Part shown: positions 53,906-64,000 of the stretch, in pieces
How the letters are laid out: every line of letters starts with the position of its first letter
How positions within the stretch are numbered: position 1 is the first letter of the stretch
Source of the DNA: Mycobacterium lentiflavum
GTDB lineage: Bacteria; Actinomycetota; Actinomycetes; Mycobacteriales; Mycobacteriaceae
DNA: 64,000 nucleotides
Assembly (NCBI RefSeq): GCF_022374895.2
Contig: NZ_CP092423.2
Span: forward strand, 2,542,001-2,606,000
Direction of reading: 5' to 3'
Program-made: the position numbers and the translations under genes
Notes under the pieces: generated by a model
Databases searched by the model: none
Told to the model about the DNA's origin: nothing
The model's input: the letters and a program-made list of their open reading frames with translations, nothing else

Positions 53906-55387
53906 TTACCTGGACGCGGTGTTGGCATGCTGGGCCGGAACCACCACCGGCGCGACCGTCGTCGCCTCGGCTGGCGGTGTACCGGGCAACGGAGCCCGCG
54001 GCACGCCGGGCGTGCCCAGCCGGCCGGCCAGCCACGGCAGCGCGGCCGCGAAGACGCGGTCGGCGAAGGGCCAGTCGTGCTTGCCGGGCTGGGGGAGCAC
54101 CGCGCAGTCGATGCCATTGGCACGGCCGAGCGCACACAGTGAGTAGGCGGCCGCGGTCTGGTTGCTCGGGTTGGCGGCGGCCTCGCGCTGCGCCAGCCGC
54201 ATCGCCGCGGTGTCCGCGACGGCGTGTGTGGCGGGCCCGCCATCCGACGAGATCGCGAACCAGCCGGACACGTCGTGGTACGGGCCGTGCCGGCGGATCA
54301 CCGTGCTCGGGTCGAACGACGCCCACGCGTCGGCGTTTCCGCCGAACAGCCGGCTGATGGTTTGCGCCTTGGTGCCGGCGTTGGGGAAGAAGTCACCCGC
54401 GACGTCGACGAACGCGCTGAACATGTCGGGGTGCATGACGGTCAAGTCCACCGCGCAGGTGCCGCCCATGGACCAGCCGGTCACGCCCCAGTTGGCCCGG
54501 TCTCCGCTGACGCCGAAGCTGGTAACCATATACGGGACAACATCTTTGGTGAGGTGGTCGGCGGCGTTGCCGCGGACGCCGTTGACGCACTCGGTGTCGT
54601 TGTTGAAAGCCCCGCCGGAATCCACGAATACCAGCACCGGGGCCTCGCCGCGGTGGGTCGAGGCGAAGTCGTCGATCGTCTTGATCGCATTGCCGGCCCG
54701 CGTCCAGTCGGCCGGTGTATTGAACTGTCCGCCGATCATCATCACCGTCGGCAGCGCCGGCGGTGGGCTAGAGGCGAACCATGCGGGCGGCAGGTACACC
54801 AGCTCGCCGCGGTGCCTGAAGTGCGAGGCGGACGACGGGATGACCACCGGCACCACGCTGCCGTGTGCCGGCCGGCTTCCCTTCGCCGCCATCGCGGTAA
54901 CGGTGGCCCGATCGGTCTGGTCGGGCAGCGGGCCGGAGGTGAGCTGACCCCACGCGGACTGCACGGTGGGGAAGTAGCCGACCCACAGATTGAGCATCAG
55001 CGCGGCGCACAGCAGGCACAACGGTACCGAGACCAGGGCAGCACCGCGCCGCCAGGCGGGTACGCCGCGCCAGCCCAGCAGCAGCACCGCCCCGGCCATG
55101 CCGGCGACCGCGGTCCACAGCCACAGCGCGGCCGGCGCGGGTTCATCGGACAGGCCCTGATCGACGACGTACCAGTGCGTTCCATACGCCGCGGCCCCAC
55201 CGATCGCGGCCGCCAGCGGCAAGCACACCGCCCGCCAGCGCCGGGAACGCCAGCCAACGGCCAGCACCAGCACGATCGCGGTGACGACTTGGACGGTGAT
55301 CGGTACCCAGCCGTGCATCAGCGAGGTATGGCTACTGGCGATTAACTGCCCGGTGGCATCCGGCGCCGGCGGTGTCACGCGATCCAT
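53906..55387 (-). CDS. Membrane-anchored esterase/acyltransferase-like protein (Rv1639c-like)
   Basis: A 493-residue protein with four N-terminal TM helices (about 25-150) followed by an outer alpha/beta-hydrolase of the esterase D/mycolyltransferase family. The nucleophile is in GVTGWSMGGTCAVDL (GxSxG, near residue 308), with VFVDSGGAFNNDTECVNG and a late His in PGKHDWPFADRVF. It probably acts on acyl groups in the cell wall. The position, next to lysX, corresponds to Rv1639c. The C-terminal tail is Pro/Ala-rich. Confidence 0.9.
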   Translation of the reverse strand: MDRVTPPAPDATGQLIASSHTSLMHGWVPITVQVVTAIVLVLAVGWRSRRWRAVCLPLAAAIGGAAAYGTHWYVVDQGLSDEPAPAALWLWTAVAGMAGAVLLLGWRGVPAWRRGAALVSVPLCLLCAALMLNLWVGYFPTVQSAWGQLTSGPLPDQTDRATVTAMAAKGSRPAHGSVVPVVIPSSASHFRHRGELVYLPPAWFASSPPPALPTVMMIGGQFNTPADWTRAGNAIKTIDDFASTHRGEAPVLVFVDSGGAFNNDTECVNGVRGNAADHLTKDVVPYMVTSFGVSGDRANWGVTGWSMGGTCAVDLTVMHPDMFSAFVDVAGDFFPNAGTKAQTISRLFGGNADAWASFDPSTVIRRHGPYHDVSGWFAISSDGGPATHAVADTAAMRLAQREAAANPSNQTAAAYSLCALGRANGIDCAVLPQPGKHDWPFADRVFAAALPWLAGRLGTPGVPRAPLPGTPPAEATTVAPVVVPAQHANTASR

Positions 55388-55464
55388 TGTGATGGATTGT
55401 TAACCATCCCGGAACACATTCAACCGATGTTCCCGGCGGGGCCCGCTGCCCCCCGGCGCCGGGG

Positions 55465-58400
55465 CTAATGCGGTCTGGCCAGCGGGAATGGCAATGTCTC
55501 GCGGATGCTGCGACCGGTTATGAGCATCACGAGCCGATCGATGCCCATCCCGAGCCCGCCGGTCGGCGGCATCGCGTATTCCATGGCCTGCAGGAAGTCC
55601 TCGTCGAGTTCCATGGCCTCCGGGTCACCGCCGGCGGCCAGCAGCGATTGCGCCAGCAGCCGGCGCCGCTGTTCCACCGGATCGGTGAGCTCGCTGTAGG
55701 CGGTGCCCAGCTCGACACCCCACGCCACCAGGTCCCATCGCTCGGCGACGCCGGGTTGGCTGCGGTGCGGCCGGGTCAGCGGTGACACCGACGTCGGAAA
55801 GTCGATGTAGAACGTCGGCGCCTCGGTCCGGTGCTCGACCAGGTGCTCGTAGAGCTCCAGCACCACCGCGCCGGCATCCCAGTGGTCCCGATACGGAATG
55901 CGGGCGCGGTCGGACAGCTTGCGCAGCGCGCTCAGCGACGTGTTCGGGTTGATGCGTTCGCCTAGCGCGTCGGAGACCGCGTCGTGCACGGTCTTCACCG
56001 GCCACATCCCGGAGATGTCGATCGGTTCGAGACGGGCCTCGTCGTCCGGGTGAGGCCGCAGCACCGTCTGTGCGCCGTTGGCCGCTTCGGCGGCGTTCTG
56101 GATGAGCTCGCGGCAGCCGTCGATCCACACCCGGTAGTCGGCGTGCGCCTGGTAGGCCTCGAGCAGCGTGAACTCCGGGTTGTGGCTGAAGTCGACACCT
56201 TCGTTGCGGAAGGCCCGGCCCAGTTCGAACACCCGCTCCACGCCGCCGACGCACAACCGCTTCAGGTAGAGCTCGGGCGCGATGCGCAAAAACAGGTCCA
56301 TGTCATAGGTATTGATGTGCGTGACGAACGGGCGGGCCGCGGCGCCGCCGTGAATCGGCTGCAGGATCGGGGTTTCCACCTCGATGAAATCCTTGGCGAA
56401 CAACGTTTCCCGCACCGAACGCAGCACGCTGCTGCGGGCCGTCACCAGATTGCGTGACTCGGCATTGACCGCCAGGTCGACATACCGCGTGCGCACCCGC
56501 GTCTCCGGGTCGGTTAGCCCTTTCCACTTATTGGGCAACGGCCGCAAGCACTTCCCGACCATTCGCCAGTCGCTGACGATCAACGAGCGGGTTCCGCGCT
56601 TGCTGAATCCCATGTGCCCGGTCATTTCGACCAGATCACCAAGGTCGATGGCCGCGGTGAAATCGGCGGTCCGGCCGGACTCCAGGCGCGAATTGTCTAG
56701 CAGCACTTGCATTTCGCCCGACCAGTCACGCAGTTCGGCGAACAGCACACCGCCGAAGTCGCGTATCCGCAAAATCCGGCCCGCTACCGAAACCACGTCC
56801 TGGTCGTCGCTGTCGAGGGCGCGCGCGATGGTGTGGCTGGGCGGAGACCCCACCGGGTAGGCGTCAATCCCGTTGCGCTGCAGCGTTCTCAGCTTTGTCA
56901 GGCGGACCCGGACCTGTTCGGGTAGCCGTCGCCGATATTCCTCGGAGTCGACTTCGTCGCCGCGCTTGAGCCCGCTGACGTCCGGAGCCGATCCGTCCTC
57001 GTGCAGCAACCCGGATTCCGCGAGCCTGGCCGGCACGGCGGAGTGGTGCCCGGTGTGTACCTTGTCGCGCCGGCTGAACGGCAACACCAGGAAGCCTTCG
57101 GCCATGGCCGAGGCGACACCCACCCGCGGGATCAGCCGGGCGTCTTCGTAGCACGCATAGCGGGGCACCCATTCGGGTTGGTATTTCATGTTGGAGCGGT
57201 ACAGCGTCTCCAGCTGCCACCACCGGGAGAAGAACAGCAGCAGCCCCCGCCACAGCCGTGCGATCGGACCGGCGCCAAGTTGCGCGCCCTGCTCGAATGC
57301 CGACCGGAACATGGCGAAGTTCAGCGAAACACGGTTGATACCAAGCCCTTCCGCGTTCAGGGCAAGTTCGCTGACCATGAATTCGTTGGTGCCGTTGGGC
57401 GAGTCGGGGGAGCGACGCATCACATCCAGGGAGACCCCGGTGCTTCCCCACGGAACCAGCGACAGCATCGCGACCACCTGCTCGTCGCGGTCCAGCGCCT
57501 CGACCAGCAGGCACTCCCCGTCGGCCGGATCACCCAATCGCCCCAGCGCCATGGAAAACCCCCGCTCGGACTGGGTGTCGCGCCAGGCGTTGGCGCGTGA
57601 AATCGTCTCGGCCATCTCCTCGGCGTCGATGTCGCGGTGCCGGCGGATGCGCACCGTCAGCCCGGCCCGACGCGCCCGCGTCACGGCCTGACGTACCCCG
57701 CGCATGTCCGGGCCGGACAGCTTGAAATCGGAAGTGCGCAGAATGGCCTCGTCGCCGAGCTCGAGGGCGTTGAGGCCGCGCTCCCGATAGGACTGGGCGC
57801 CTTGGGAACTGGCGCCCATCACGCCGGGCGCCCAGCCGTAGGTCTTGCACAACGCCAGCCATGCCTCGACGGCCTGTGACCAGGCCCGGGGGTCGCCGAC
57901 CGGGTCGCCGCTGGCCAGGCAGACGCCCACCTCGACCCGGTAGGTGATCGCGGCGCGGCCGCTATGGGCGAATACCACCGACTTGTCGCGGCGGGTGGCG
58001 AAGTAGCCCAGCGAATCGTTCTTTCCGTACAGCTCGAGCAGACCGCGGATCGCGGACTCGTCCTCGCCGGTGAGCGCGTTGTCGGCGCGCTGGGATTGGA
58101 ACAGCACGATCGCGGCCGCGATCAGGGCGAGCGCGCCGAACAACCCGAAGATCGCATTGAGCAGCACGTGCGGTTTGCCGGTGAACAAGTCGGGGTCGGC
58201 CAGCGCGAACCCGACGACCCGGTTGGCCACGTAGCCCAGCCGATCCTGTCGGGCCAGCGACCCCGGGAAGAGCTCGACCAGGCCCCAGGACAACAGGATT
58301 CCGATCACGTCCCCGACGACCAGGACGGCGGCCGCTTTGAACAGCGCGGCCCGTCGGACCTTGGCCCAGAACTCCCGATAACTCAACACCAGCAGGACGA

Positions 58401-58851
58401 TCACGACGATGTGCATCGCGAACCCGAGGTTTTCGCCGAACGTCTCGGCTGCGGTGTTGTCGCCGGCTGCGATGTCGGCGGCGTTCCAGAATGCGGCCAG
58501 CACCATTTGGCCCAGCAGCACCCACCAGGCGATGCGTTTGCGGGCGGTCAGCGCCGCCGCCAGCAACGCCAGCACGAACGACCACGCGATGCTGGTGTCC
58601 GGGAAGTTGAACAGGTAGTCGTTGATGAACTCCCGCGGGCCCTTGATCAACCACCGGATCAGGGGCGACACGCTGCCGATCAGGGACAGGGTGGCGATGA
58701 CGCCAACGGTCCAGCCGGCCGCCGCCGGTACCCACCTATACCGGGAACTCGACCGGCTGCCTGAACGAGGCCCCGAAGCAGCAGAAGCGAGAGTCACAGA
58801 CCGCGAGGATAAGCCTTTAAACCATGAAATGCCTGGCGAAGCGCCAATCAC
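55465..58851 (-). CDS. lysX: LysX: lysylphosphatidylglycerol synthase fused to lysyl-tRNA synthetase
   Basis: An 1128-residue bifunctional protein. The N-terminal third has six or seven TM helices, followed by an MprF-like lysyltransferase domain (about 260-600, [19 protein letters not shown] type region) that moves Lys from Lys-tRNA to phosphatidylglycerol, giving resistance to cationic peptides. The C-terminal ~500 residues are a class II lysyl-tRNA synthetase: an OB fold ([20 protein letters not shown]), motif 2 [18 protein letters not shown] and motif 3 [13 protein letters not shown]. The GTG start is supported only by length and by AA similarity from [15 protein letters not shown] onward. 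It is divergent from infC. Confidence 0.96.
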   Translation of the reverse strand: MIGASPGISWFKGLSSRSVTLASAASGPRSGSRSSSRYRWVPAAAGWTVGVIATLSLIGSVSPLIRWLIKGPREFINDYLFNFPDTSIAWSFVLALLAAALTARKRIAWWVLLGQMVLAAFWNAADIAAGDNTAAETFGENLGFAMHIVVIVLLVLSYREFWAKVRRAALFKAAAVLVVGDVIGILLSWGLVELFPGSLARQDRLGYVANRVVGFALADPDLFTGKPHVLLNAIFGLFGALALIAAAIVLFQSQRADNALTGEDESAIRGLLELYGKNDSLGYFATRRDKSVVFAHSGRAAITYRVEVGVCLASGDPVGDPRAWSQAVEAWLALCKTYGWAPGVMGASSQGAQSYRERGLNALELGDEAILRTSDFKLSGPDMRGVRQAVTRARRAGLTVRIRRHRDIDAEEMAETISRANAWRDTQSERGFSMALGRLGDPADGECLLVEALDRDEQVVAMLSLVPWGSTGVSLDVMRRSPDSPNGTNEFMVSELALNAEGLGINRVSLNFAMFRSAFEQGAQLGAGPIARLWRGLLLFFSRWWQLETLYRSNMKYQPEWVPRYACYEDARLIPRVGVASAMAEGFLVLPFSRRDKVHTGHHSAVPARLAESGLLHEDGSAPDVSGLKRGDEVDSEEYRRRLPEQVRVRLTKLRTLQRNGIDAYPVGSPPSHTIARALDSDDQDVVSVAGRILRIRDFGGVLFAELRDWSGEMQVLLDNSRLESGRTADFTAAIDLGDLVEMTGHMGFSKRGTRSLIVSDWRMVGKCLRPLPNKWKGLTDPETRVRTRYVDLAVNAESRNLVTARSSVLRSVRETLFAKDFIEVETPILQPIHGGAAARPFVTHINTYDMDLFLRIAPELYLKRLCVGGVERVFELGRAFRNEGVDFSHNPEFTLLEAYQAHADYRVWIDGCRELIQNAAEAANGAQTVLRPHPDDEARLEPIDISGMWPVKTVHDAVSDALGERINPNTSLSALRKLSDRARIPYRDHWDAGAVVLELYEHLVEHRTEAPTFYIDFPTSVSPLTRPHRSQPGVAERWDLVAWGVELGTAYSELTDPVEQRRRLLAQSLLAAGGDPEAMELDEDFLQAMEYAMPPTGGLGMGIDRLVMLITGRSIRETLPFPLARPH

Positions 58852-59255
58852 GTCGGGACATGTTGTCCACTTCGGGCGTGGCGCGAACGCGCGGGTCCGG
58901 ACGGCCTACCCTCGGCGGCCTCCGGCAGCTGAAATGCAGGAAGACGCCAGATGGCTGCTAGACTTGCCTCCGCGACCATCCCGGCTTTGGCCTGGGACAG
59001 TTAAGTGGAGTCCCACTCCCACCGCTAGCCGCGAGATATTTCAAGGCTTAGCGGTCCGGTCACCGGCACCGCAAGGTGCCTGTTTCGCGCATGGCGCGGA
59101 CGGCCTGAACGTTTTCCAGGTCGCGATCGGTCGGCATTGGGCCCTGCTTCTGCAGGGCTTTTTTGCTGATGGTGTGGCGTTTCCACCGCTGAATCCCGAC
59201 GGGCCCGAGCCACCGGTCGTTGCGAGACGACGAAAAGCCCAACAAGGGAGGCCCC
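58852..59255. other. 404-base lysX/infC divergent region and infC leader
   Basis: It contains the promoters for both genes, a GGCACC-GCAA-GGTGCC hairpin at 59066-59081 and the intrinsic-terminator-like attenuator listed separately. No protein gene is supported. Confidence 0.6.
59141..59164 (+). terminator. Attenuator-like intrinsic terminator in the infC leader
   Basis: GCCCTGC and GCAGGGC arms with a four-base loop are followed directly by six T residues, a classical intrinsic terminator and rare in this genome. It lies 92 bases before the infC start codon on the coding strand, so it probably controls read-through into the infC-rpmI-rplT operon. Confidence 0.75.
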
Positions 59256-59873
<618 letters not shown>

Positions 59874-59914
59874 CCTGATAGCCAAACAGCGAAACAGTAA
59901 GAACTAGAGGAAAC

Positions 59915-60109
59915 ATGCCCAAGGCCAAGTCCCACAGCGGGGCGAGCAAGCGATTCCGGCGCACCGGGACCGGAAAGATCGTCCGCCAGAAAGTCAATCG
60001 TCGACACCTGCTCGAGCACAAGCCGAGCAAGCGCACCCGGCGGCTCGACGGCCGCACCGAGGTTGCGGCCAACGACACCAAGCGTGTCAACGCGATGCTG
60101 AACGGCTGA
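59915..60109 (+). CDS. rpmI: 50S ribosomal protein L35
   Basis: A 64-residue basic ribosomal protein: [20 protein letters not shown], then [21 protein letters not shown]. Length and sequence are typical. The ATG follows AGAGGAAAC. It is the second gene of the infC-rpmI-rplT operon. Confidence 0.98.
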   Translation: MPKAKSHSGASKRFRRTGTGKIVRQKVNRRHLLEHKPSKRTRRLDGRTEVAANDTKRVNAMLNG

Positions 60110-60198
60110 CCTCAGCCACACCGAGCGCCGGCCAGGGCATACACCGACCTGGCAGGGCACCGAAGACCAGTTACGTCTGAACGAGAGTAGGAACATCC

Positions 60199-60588
60199 AT
60201 GGCACGCGTGAAGCGGGCAGTCAACGCCCACAAGAAGAGGCGCAGCGTCCTGACGGCCTCCAAAGGGTATCGCGGCCAGCGGTCTCGGCTCTACCGCAAA
60301 GCCAAAGAGCAGCAGCTGCATTCGTTGCAGTACGCGTACCGCGACCGCCGTGCCCGCAAGGGTGAGTTCCGCAAGTTGTGGATCTCGCGGATCAACGCGG
60401 CGGCCCGCGCCAACGACATCACCTACAACCGGCTGATCCAGGGCCTCAAGGCCGCCGGTGTGGAAGTCGATCGCAAAAACCTTGCCGACATCGCGATCAC
60501 CGATCCGGCAGCGTTCACCGCGCTGGTCGATGTCGCCCGGGCGGCATTGCCCAAGGACGTCAACGCGCCCTCCGGAGAAGCTGCTTAA
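60199..60588 (+). CDS. rplT: 50S ribosomal protein L20
   Basis: A 129-residue L20 ([54 protein letters not shown]). It binds 23S rRNA early in assembly and in several bacteria represses its own operon by binding the leader or the rpmI region; the 89-base gap after rpmI could hold such a site. The ATG has GAGTAGGAA upstream. tsnR starts five bases after the stop. Confidence 0.98.
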   Translation: MARVKRAVNAHKKRRSVLTASKGYRGQRSRLYRKAKEQQLHSLQYAYRDRRARKGEFRKLWISRINAAARANDITYNRLIQGLKAAGVEVDRKNLADIAITDPAAFTALVDVARAALPKDVNAPSGEAA

Positions 60589-60593
60589 CCCCG

Positions 60594-61385
60594 GTGCTCA
60601 CCGAGCGCTCGGCCCGGGTGGCCGCGGCGGTCAAATTGCATCGCCACGTCGTGCGACGGCGGGCGAACCAGTTCCTGGCCGAAGGCCAAAATCTGGTCGA
60701 GGCCGCGTCGTCGCGCGGCTTGGTTCGCGAGGTGTTCGTCACCGAACTCGCGGCGCAGCGGCATGCGACCTTGCTGGCCACCCAGCAGAGTCCGGTCCAC
60801 CTGGTCACCGACCGTGCCGCAAAAGCCTTGTCCGACACCGTTACTCCGGCGGGGCTGGTCGCCGTCTGCGACATGCCGGCAACCGGACTCGAGCAGGCGC
60901 TGACCGGCTCACCACAGCTCGTCGCGGTGGCCGTCGAGATCGGCGAGCCGGGCAACGCGGGCACGCTGATCCGTCTCGCCGACGCCATGGGCGCCGCGGC
61001 GGTGATTCTCGCGGGACACAGCGTCGACCCTTATAACGGCAAGTGCTTGCGCGCGTCGGCCGGCAGCATCTTCTCGCTGCCGGTCGTCGCCGACCCCGAC
61101 GTCGACGCGGTGCTGGGCGCGCTGCGTGCCGCCGGGCTGCAGGCGCTGGCCACCACCGTCGACGGCGGGACGCGTCTGGACGAGGCCGACGAGCTGCTGA
61201 GCAGGCCGACCGCGTGGCTGTTCGGCCCCGAATCGCACGGCCTGCCCGAAGAGATCACCGACCAGGCGGACCATCGGGTGCGCATCCCGATGTCGGGCGG
61301 CGCCGAGAGCCTGAATGTGGCTGCCGCCGCGGCGATCTGCCTGTACCAGAGCGCCCTGGCGCTGGGTGTGCTGCGGGGTTTCTAA
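60594..61385 (+). CDS. tsnR: SpoU/TrmH-family 23S rRNA 2'-O-methyltransferase (TsnR-like)
   Basis: A 263-residue SPOUT methyltransferase. The N-terminal substrate-binding domain (VAAAVKLHRHVVRRRANQFLAEGQNLVEAA) precedes the knot domain with motifs EIGEPGNAGTLIRLADAMGA, LFGPESHGLP and IPMSGGAESLNVAAAAAICLY. It probably modifies 23S rRNA with SAM; thiostrepton-type resistance is only a name. The GTG start lies five bases after rplT, so translation is coupled. The stop overlaps the stop of the convergent gene. Confidence 0.93.
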   Translation: MLTERSARVAAAVKLHRHVVRRRANQFLAEGQNLVEAASSRGLVREVFVTELAAQRHATLLATQQSPVHLVTDRAAKALSDTVTPAGLVAVCDMPATGLEQALTGSPQLVAVAVEIGEPGNAGTLIRLADAMGAAAVILAGHSVDPYNGKCLRASAGSIFSLPVVADPDVDAVLGALRAAGLQALATTVDGGTRLDEADELLSRPTAWLFGPESHGLPEEITDQADHRVRIPMSGGAESLNVAAAAAICLYQSALALGVLRGF

Positions 61386-62416
61386 GCGACTTTCTTTCGC
61401 CCGCCGGCGGGGCGCAGCCCGGCCAGCGAGAGCGTGGTGTGCACCAGCGACCCGGCCCGCTCGATCAGCGACTTGTTGCGAAGTGAACCGGGCGGAAAAT
61501 AGTGCATCGGCAGCCCGCGGCGGTCACGCGGCGGCGCCATGAACTCGGGCGCCTCGACCAGCGGCGCGTTGAGCGGAACCCGGCCCTCGGCGCGGCGGTA
61601 GGCGGCCAGCGCCCGCGGATGCAGCCGGATCTCGTCGGGCACCGCCAGGAACGCCAGCGCGATCAGCTTGCCGAACACCCGCAGCAGGATTTCGTCACCC
61701 GGCGTCCAGCGCATGCCCGCCTTCTCGCGTACCGCCGGCTCGAATAGCCCGGCCGCGATCCAGCGCTGTCCGGCCACCAGCGGCTTGAAGATCTGGTCCC
61801 AGATCGGCGTGGGCATCAGGACGAACTTCGGCTTCGGGATGCGGATTTGGAAGATGTCCAGCGTCGCCTGGTTGATCTCCAGCTCGTCGCGGCAGACCCG
61901 GTCCCAGTACTCCTGGAATTCCTCCCAAGACTGCGGCACCGGCCGCATGCTCATGCCGTACATCCGGTACCACTGCACGTGTTCGTCGAACAGCTGGCGC
62001 TTCTCGGCCTCGGTCAGGCCGCCGCAAAAGTATTCGGCGACCTTGACGATGAGCATGAAGAAGGTGGCGTGCGCCCAGTAGAAGGTCTCGGGGTTCAGCG
62101 CGTGGTAGCGACGGCCTTCGGCGTCGATCCCTTTGATGGTGTCGTGGTAGTGCTTGATCTGCTCACCCGTCAGGGGCGCGCGATCGCCGTCGTAGACCAC
62201 GCCCATGATCGGGTACACCGACCGGGCCACCCGCTGCAGGGGTTCGCGCAGCAGGATCGAATGCTGCTCGACGCCCGCACCGAGCTGTGGGTACATGTTC
62301 TGGATCGCCCCGATCCAGACCCCCATCATTCCGGTGCGCAAGTCGCCAAAGTACTTCCAGGTAAGGGAATCTGGCCCAAGAGGATCAGCGGCTGTGGTCG
62401 AAGTGGTTGTCATCAC
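61382..62416 (-). CDS. MpaB/DUF2236-family oxygenase-like protein (Rv1645c-like)
   Basis: A 344-residue helical protein of the MpaB/latex-clearing-protein-related DUF2236 family, presumed heme or metal oxygenases. It has the family pattern REPLQRVARSVYPIMGVVYDG, HALNPETFYWAHATFFMLIV (with candidate ligand His) and YWDRVCRDELEINQATLDIF. The substrate is unknown. Stop codons of this gene and tsnR overlap by four bases. It is divergent from the second cyclase. Confidence 0.88.
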   Translation of the reverse strand: MMTTTSTTAADPLGPDSLTWKYFGDLRTGMMGVWIGAIQNMYPQLGAGVEQHSILLREPLQRVARSVYPIMGVVYDGDRAPLTGEQIKHYHDTIKGIDAEGRRYHALNPETFYWAHATFFMLIVKVAEYFCGGLTEAEKRQLFDEHVQWYRMYGMSMRPVPQSWEEFQEYWDRVCRDELEINQATLDIFQIRIPKPKFVLMPTPIWDQIFKPLVAGQRWIAAGLFEPAVREKAGMRWTPGDEILLRVFGKLIALAFLAVPDEIRLHPRALAAYRRAEGRVPLNAPLVEAPEFMAPPRDRRGLPMHYFPPGSLRNKSLIERAGSLVHTTLSLAGLRPAGGRKKVA

Positions 62417-62613
62417 GACCTCCTACGTGCCCAGTGAGCTCACGATAACTCTGACAACGCGTGTTGTCTGCGTTTCGGCGTGCGCCACGCGAAGCGTTAC
62501 CGAGATTCCACGCCCGCGTGGCAGCGTCGTGATCAGTCGGTTTCGTGCGATGTGTGACACAAACCGGACGGGCGTCATTGCCCGGCTCAGCCGAAACTAC
62601 TTACCCTTGCCAG

Positions 62614-63519
62614 GTGGAACTCGCGCCGCGCGATCCGGATCCGGGCGAGTCCTTGGACAAGGACTCGGATTCGGTGACGACGGTGACGCCTCCCGGCTCA
62701 ACGTCTTTCTCAGGAAGACGGTCTCCGGTGTCCAAACACGCCGCGGCCCAGTGGTGGCGGACCGCCAATCACAGCCCGGGCGTGGTGGCCTTCATCCGGC
62801 GGGCGCGGCGGATGCTGCCGGGCGATCCCGAATTCGGCGACCCGCTGTCGATGGCGGGTGACGGCGGTCCGCGGGCGGCGGCCCGCGCCGCGGATCGACT
62901 GCTGGGGGATCGCGACGCCGCGTCGCGCGAAGTCAGCCTGAGCGTGCTGCAGGTCTGGCAGGCGCTGACCGAGGCGGTGTCGCGTCGGCCGGCGAATCCA
63001 GAGGTGACGCTCGTCTTCACCGACCTGGTCGGCTTCTCGACATGGTCGCTGCAGGCCGGTGACGATGCGGCCCTCACCTTGCTGCGTCAGGTGGCTCGCG
63101 CGGTGGAGCCGCCGCTGCTCGATGCCGGCGGGCACATCGTCAAGCGGATGGGCGACGGCATCATGGCGGTGTTCCGGCGTCCCGACGTCGCGGTGCGGGC
63201 CGTGGTGCAAGCCGACACCGCGATGCGGGAGGTCGAGGTGGGCGGCTATCGCCCCCGGATGCGGGTCGGGATCCACACCGGGCGGCCGCAGCGGTTGGCC
63301 GCCGACTGGCTCGGTGTCGACGTCAATATCGCCGCGCGCGTGATGGAGCGTGCCACCAAGGGCGGGATCATGATCTCGAGTTCGGCGCTGGATCTGGTCC
63401 CGCAGCACGAGCTGGACGCCTTGGGTGTCGTCGCTAAACGCGCACGTAAATCCCTGTTCACGCCCAAGACCCCGGGCATCCCGCCGGATTTGGCGATATA
63501 CCGCTTGGAACACTATTAG
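62614..63519 (+). CDS. Soluble class III adenylyl cyclase (Rv1647-like)
   Basis: A 301-residue cytoplasmic cyclase. An N-terminal helical region (about 1-120) precedes the catalytic domain with metal Asp in TLVFTDLVGFSTWS, Lys and Asp in HIVKRMGDGIMAVF, and Asp, Asn and Arg spaced correctly in ADWLGVDVNIAARVME. All catalytic residues are therefore present. Rv1647 is reported as a pH-sensitive cyclase. The start is uncertain; GTG at 62614 gives a length near the 316-residue homologue, while longer in-frame starts reach 62545. Confidence 0.9.
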   Translation: MELAPRDPDPGESLDKDSDSVTTVTPPGSTSFSGRRSPVSKHAAAQWWRTANHSPGVVAFIRRARRMLPGDPEFGDPLSMAGDGGPRAAARAADRLLGDRDAASREVSLSVLQVWQALTEAVSRRPANPEVTLVFTDLVGFSTWSLQAGDDAALTLLRQVARAVEPPLLDAGGHIVKRMGDGIMAVFRRPDVAVRAVVQADTAMREVEVGGYRPRMRVGIHTGRPQRLAADWLGVDVNIAARVMERATKGGIMISSSALDLVPQHELDALGVVAKRARKSLFTPKTPGIPPDLAIYRLEHY

Positions 63520-63567
63520 CGAAGTCACAGCGTCCCATCACGAAGACGAAACAATTCAGCCCGCATA

Positions 63568-64000
63568 ATGGAATCAGTGTTTGGGGGATTCCTATCCCGG
63601 CTCGGCCGGATCCGTTTCACCGTGGGGTATGCCGCGGTGCTGCTTGCGGTGAGCTGCGCCATCCTGGTGCTCGGCCGGCACGCGCATGACATCATCGTCG
63701 CCCGTGCCAGCACCAACCTGCACAACTTGGCGCACGGACACATCGGAACACTGCTGGGCAGTGCGCTGGTCGTCGACGCCGGTCCGCTGTGGTTCTGGTT
63801 ACCGTTTTTGACCTGCCTGCTGGCGCTGGCCGAGCTGCATCTGCAGACCGTCCGGTTGATGATCGCGTTCGTCGTCGGCCACATCGGCGCGACGTTGGTC
63901 GTGGCGGCTGCTCTTGCCTCCGCGGTCGAGTTCGGCTGGCTGCCGATATCGATCTCGCGGGCCAGCGACGTCGGGATGAGCTATGGCGCACTGGCGGTGC
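63568..64000 (+). CDS. Rhomboid-like membrane protein (Rv1648-like, partial)
   Basis: The frame from ATG at 63568 is open to the window edge (144 codons) and encodes a polytopic protein: GRIRFTVGYAAVLLAVSCAI, then ARASTNLHNLAHGHIGTLLG, FVVGHIGATLVVAA and ASDVGMSYGALAV. The N-H-L/GH pattern and the late G-M-S-Y-G resemble rhomboid-like folds, but the catalytic Ser/His pair cannot be confirmed from this fragment. It follows the cyclase by 48 bases, same strand. Confidence 0.75.
   Translation, partial: MESVFGGFLSRLGRIRFTVGYAAVLLAVSCAILVLGRHAHDIIVARASTNLHNLAHGHIGTLLGSALVVDAGPLWFWLPFLTCLLALAELHLQTVRLMIAFVVGHIGATLVVAAALASAVEFGWLPISISRASDVGMSYGALAV

Overview
The window looks like chromosome from a mycobacterium, probably a slow-growing non-tuberculous species. 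Base composition is high-GC with GTG/TTG starts. Most of the backbone follows the Mycobacterium tuberculosis order Rv1621c-Rv1648 as I remember it: cydD-cydB-cydA, Rv1624c, the Rv1625c cyclase, pdtaR, Rv1627c/Rv1628c, polA, rpsA, coaE, uvrB, the Rv1634 MFS pump, Rv1635c, Rv1636, Rv1637c, uvrA, Rv1639c, lysX, infC-rpmI-rplT-tsnR, Rv1645c, Rv1647 and Rv1648. Family names and Rv numbers come from recall of protein motifs, not from a search, and the species cannot be fixed.

Layout. 1-4.8 kb: cytochrome bd oxidase operon, an HdeD-like membrane protein and a membrane adenylyl cyclase, all on the minus strand. 4.85-11.8 kb: an accessory block between the cyclase and pdtaR that ends at a tRNA gene. 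It holds a hypothetical membrane protein, a 40-residue Cys/Ser/Thr-rich peptide with a strong terminator, a full-length LanB-type dehydratase, a 48-codon ORF joined to lanB by a TAATG overlap, a three-TM protein, a type VII secretion-like substrate pair, and an alpha/beta-hydrolase flanked by two similar hairpins. 12-20.6 kb: conserved housekeeping genes (pdtaR, lipid-transfer thiolase plus DUF35 partner, polA, rpsA, coaE-GrpB fusion). 20.6-31 kb: a second accessory block with a DNA-repair mini-operon (free-standing LigD phosphoesterase and polymerase domains plus an Fpg/Nei glycosylase), a DUF402 protein, an FHA-ABC transporter divergent from a receptor Ser/Thr kinase, and a second type VII-like pair whose large member carries a toxin-like C-terminus.

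31-42.3 kb: uvrB, a tandem pair of MFS pumps, a GT39-like mannosyltransferase, a universal stress protein, a metallo-beta-lactamase-fold hydrolase and uvrA. 42.3-55.4 kb: a third accessory block with a WS/DGAT acyltransferase, two paralogous membrane desaturases around a NYN-domain protein, a cold-shock protein, a tiny basic protein, three DUF5994-type paralogues, a transglutaminase-like protein, a PknH-like kinase and a membrane esterase. 55.4-64 kb: lysX divergent from the infC-rpmI-rplT-tsnR cluster, which has an apparent ATC start and a leader attenuator, then an MpaB-like protein, a second adenylyl cyclase and the start of a rhomboid-like protein.

Themes: cAMP (two class III cyclases and the Rv1636-type stress protein), Ser/Thr phosphorylation (two receptor kinases and an FHA transporter), DNA repair (uvrA, uvrB, polA, LigD-type domains, Fpg/Nei) and envelope lipid chemistry. 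The most novel element is the LanB-centred block at 5.7-9.1 kb, which may be an undescribed mycobacterial modified-peptide locus.
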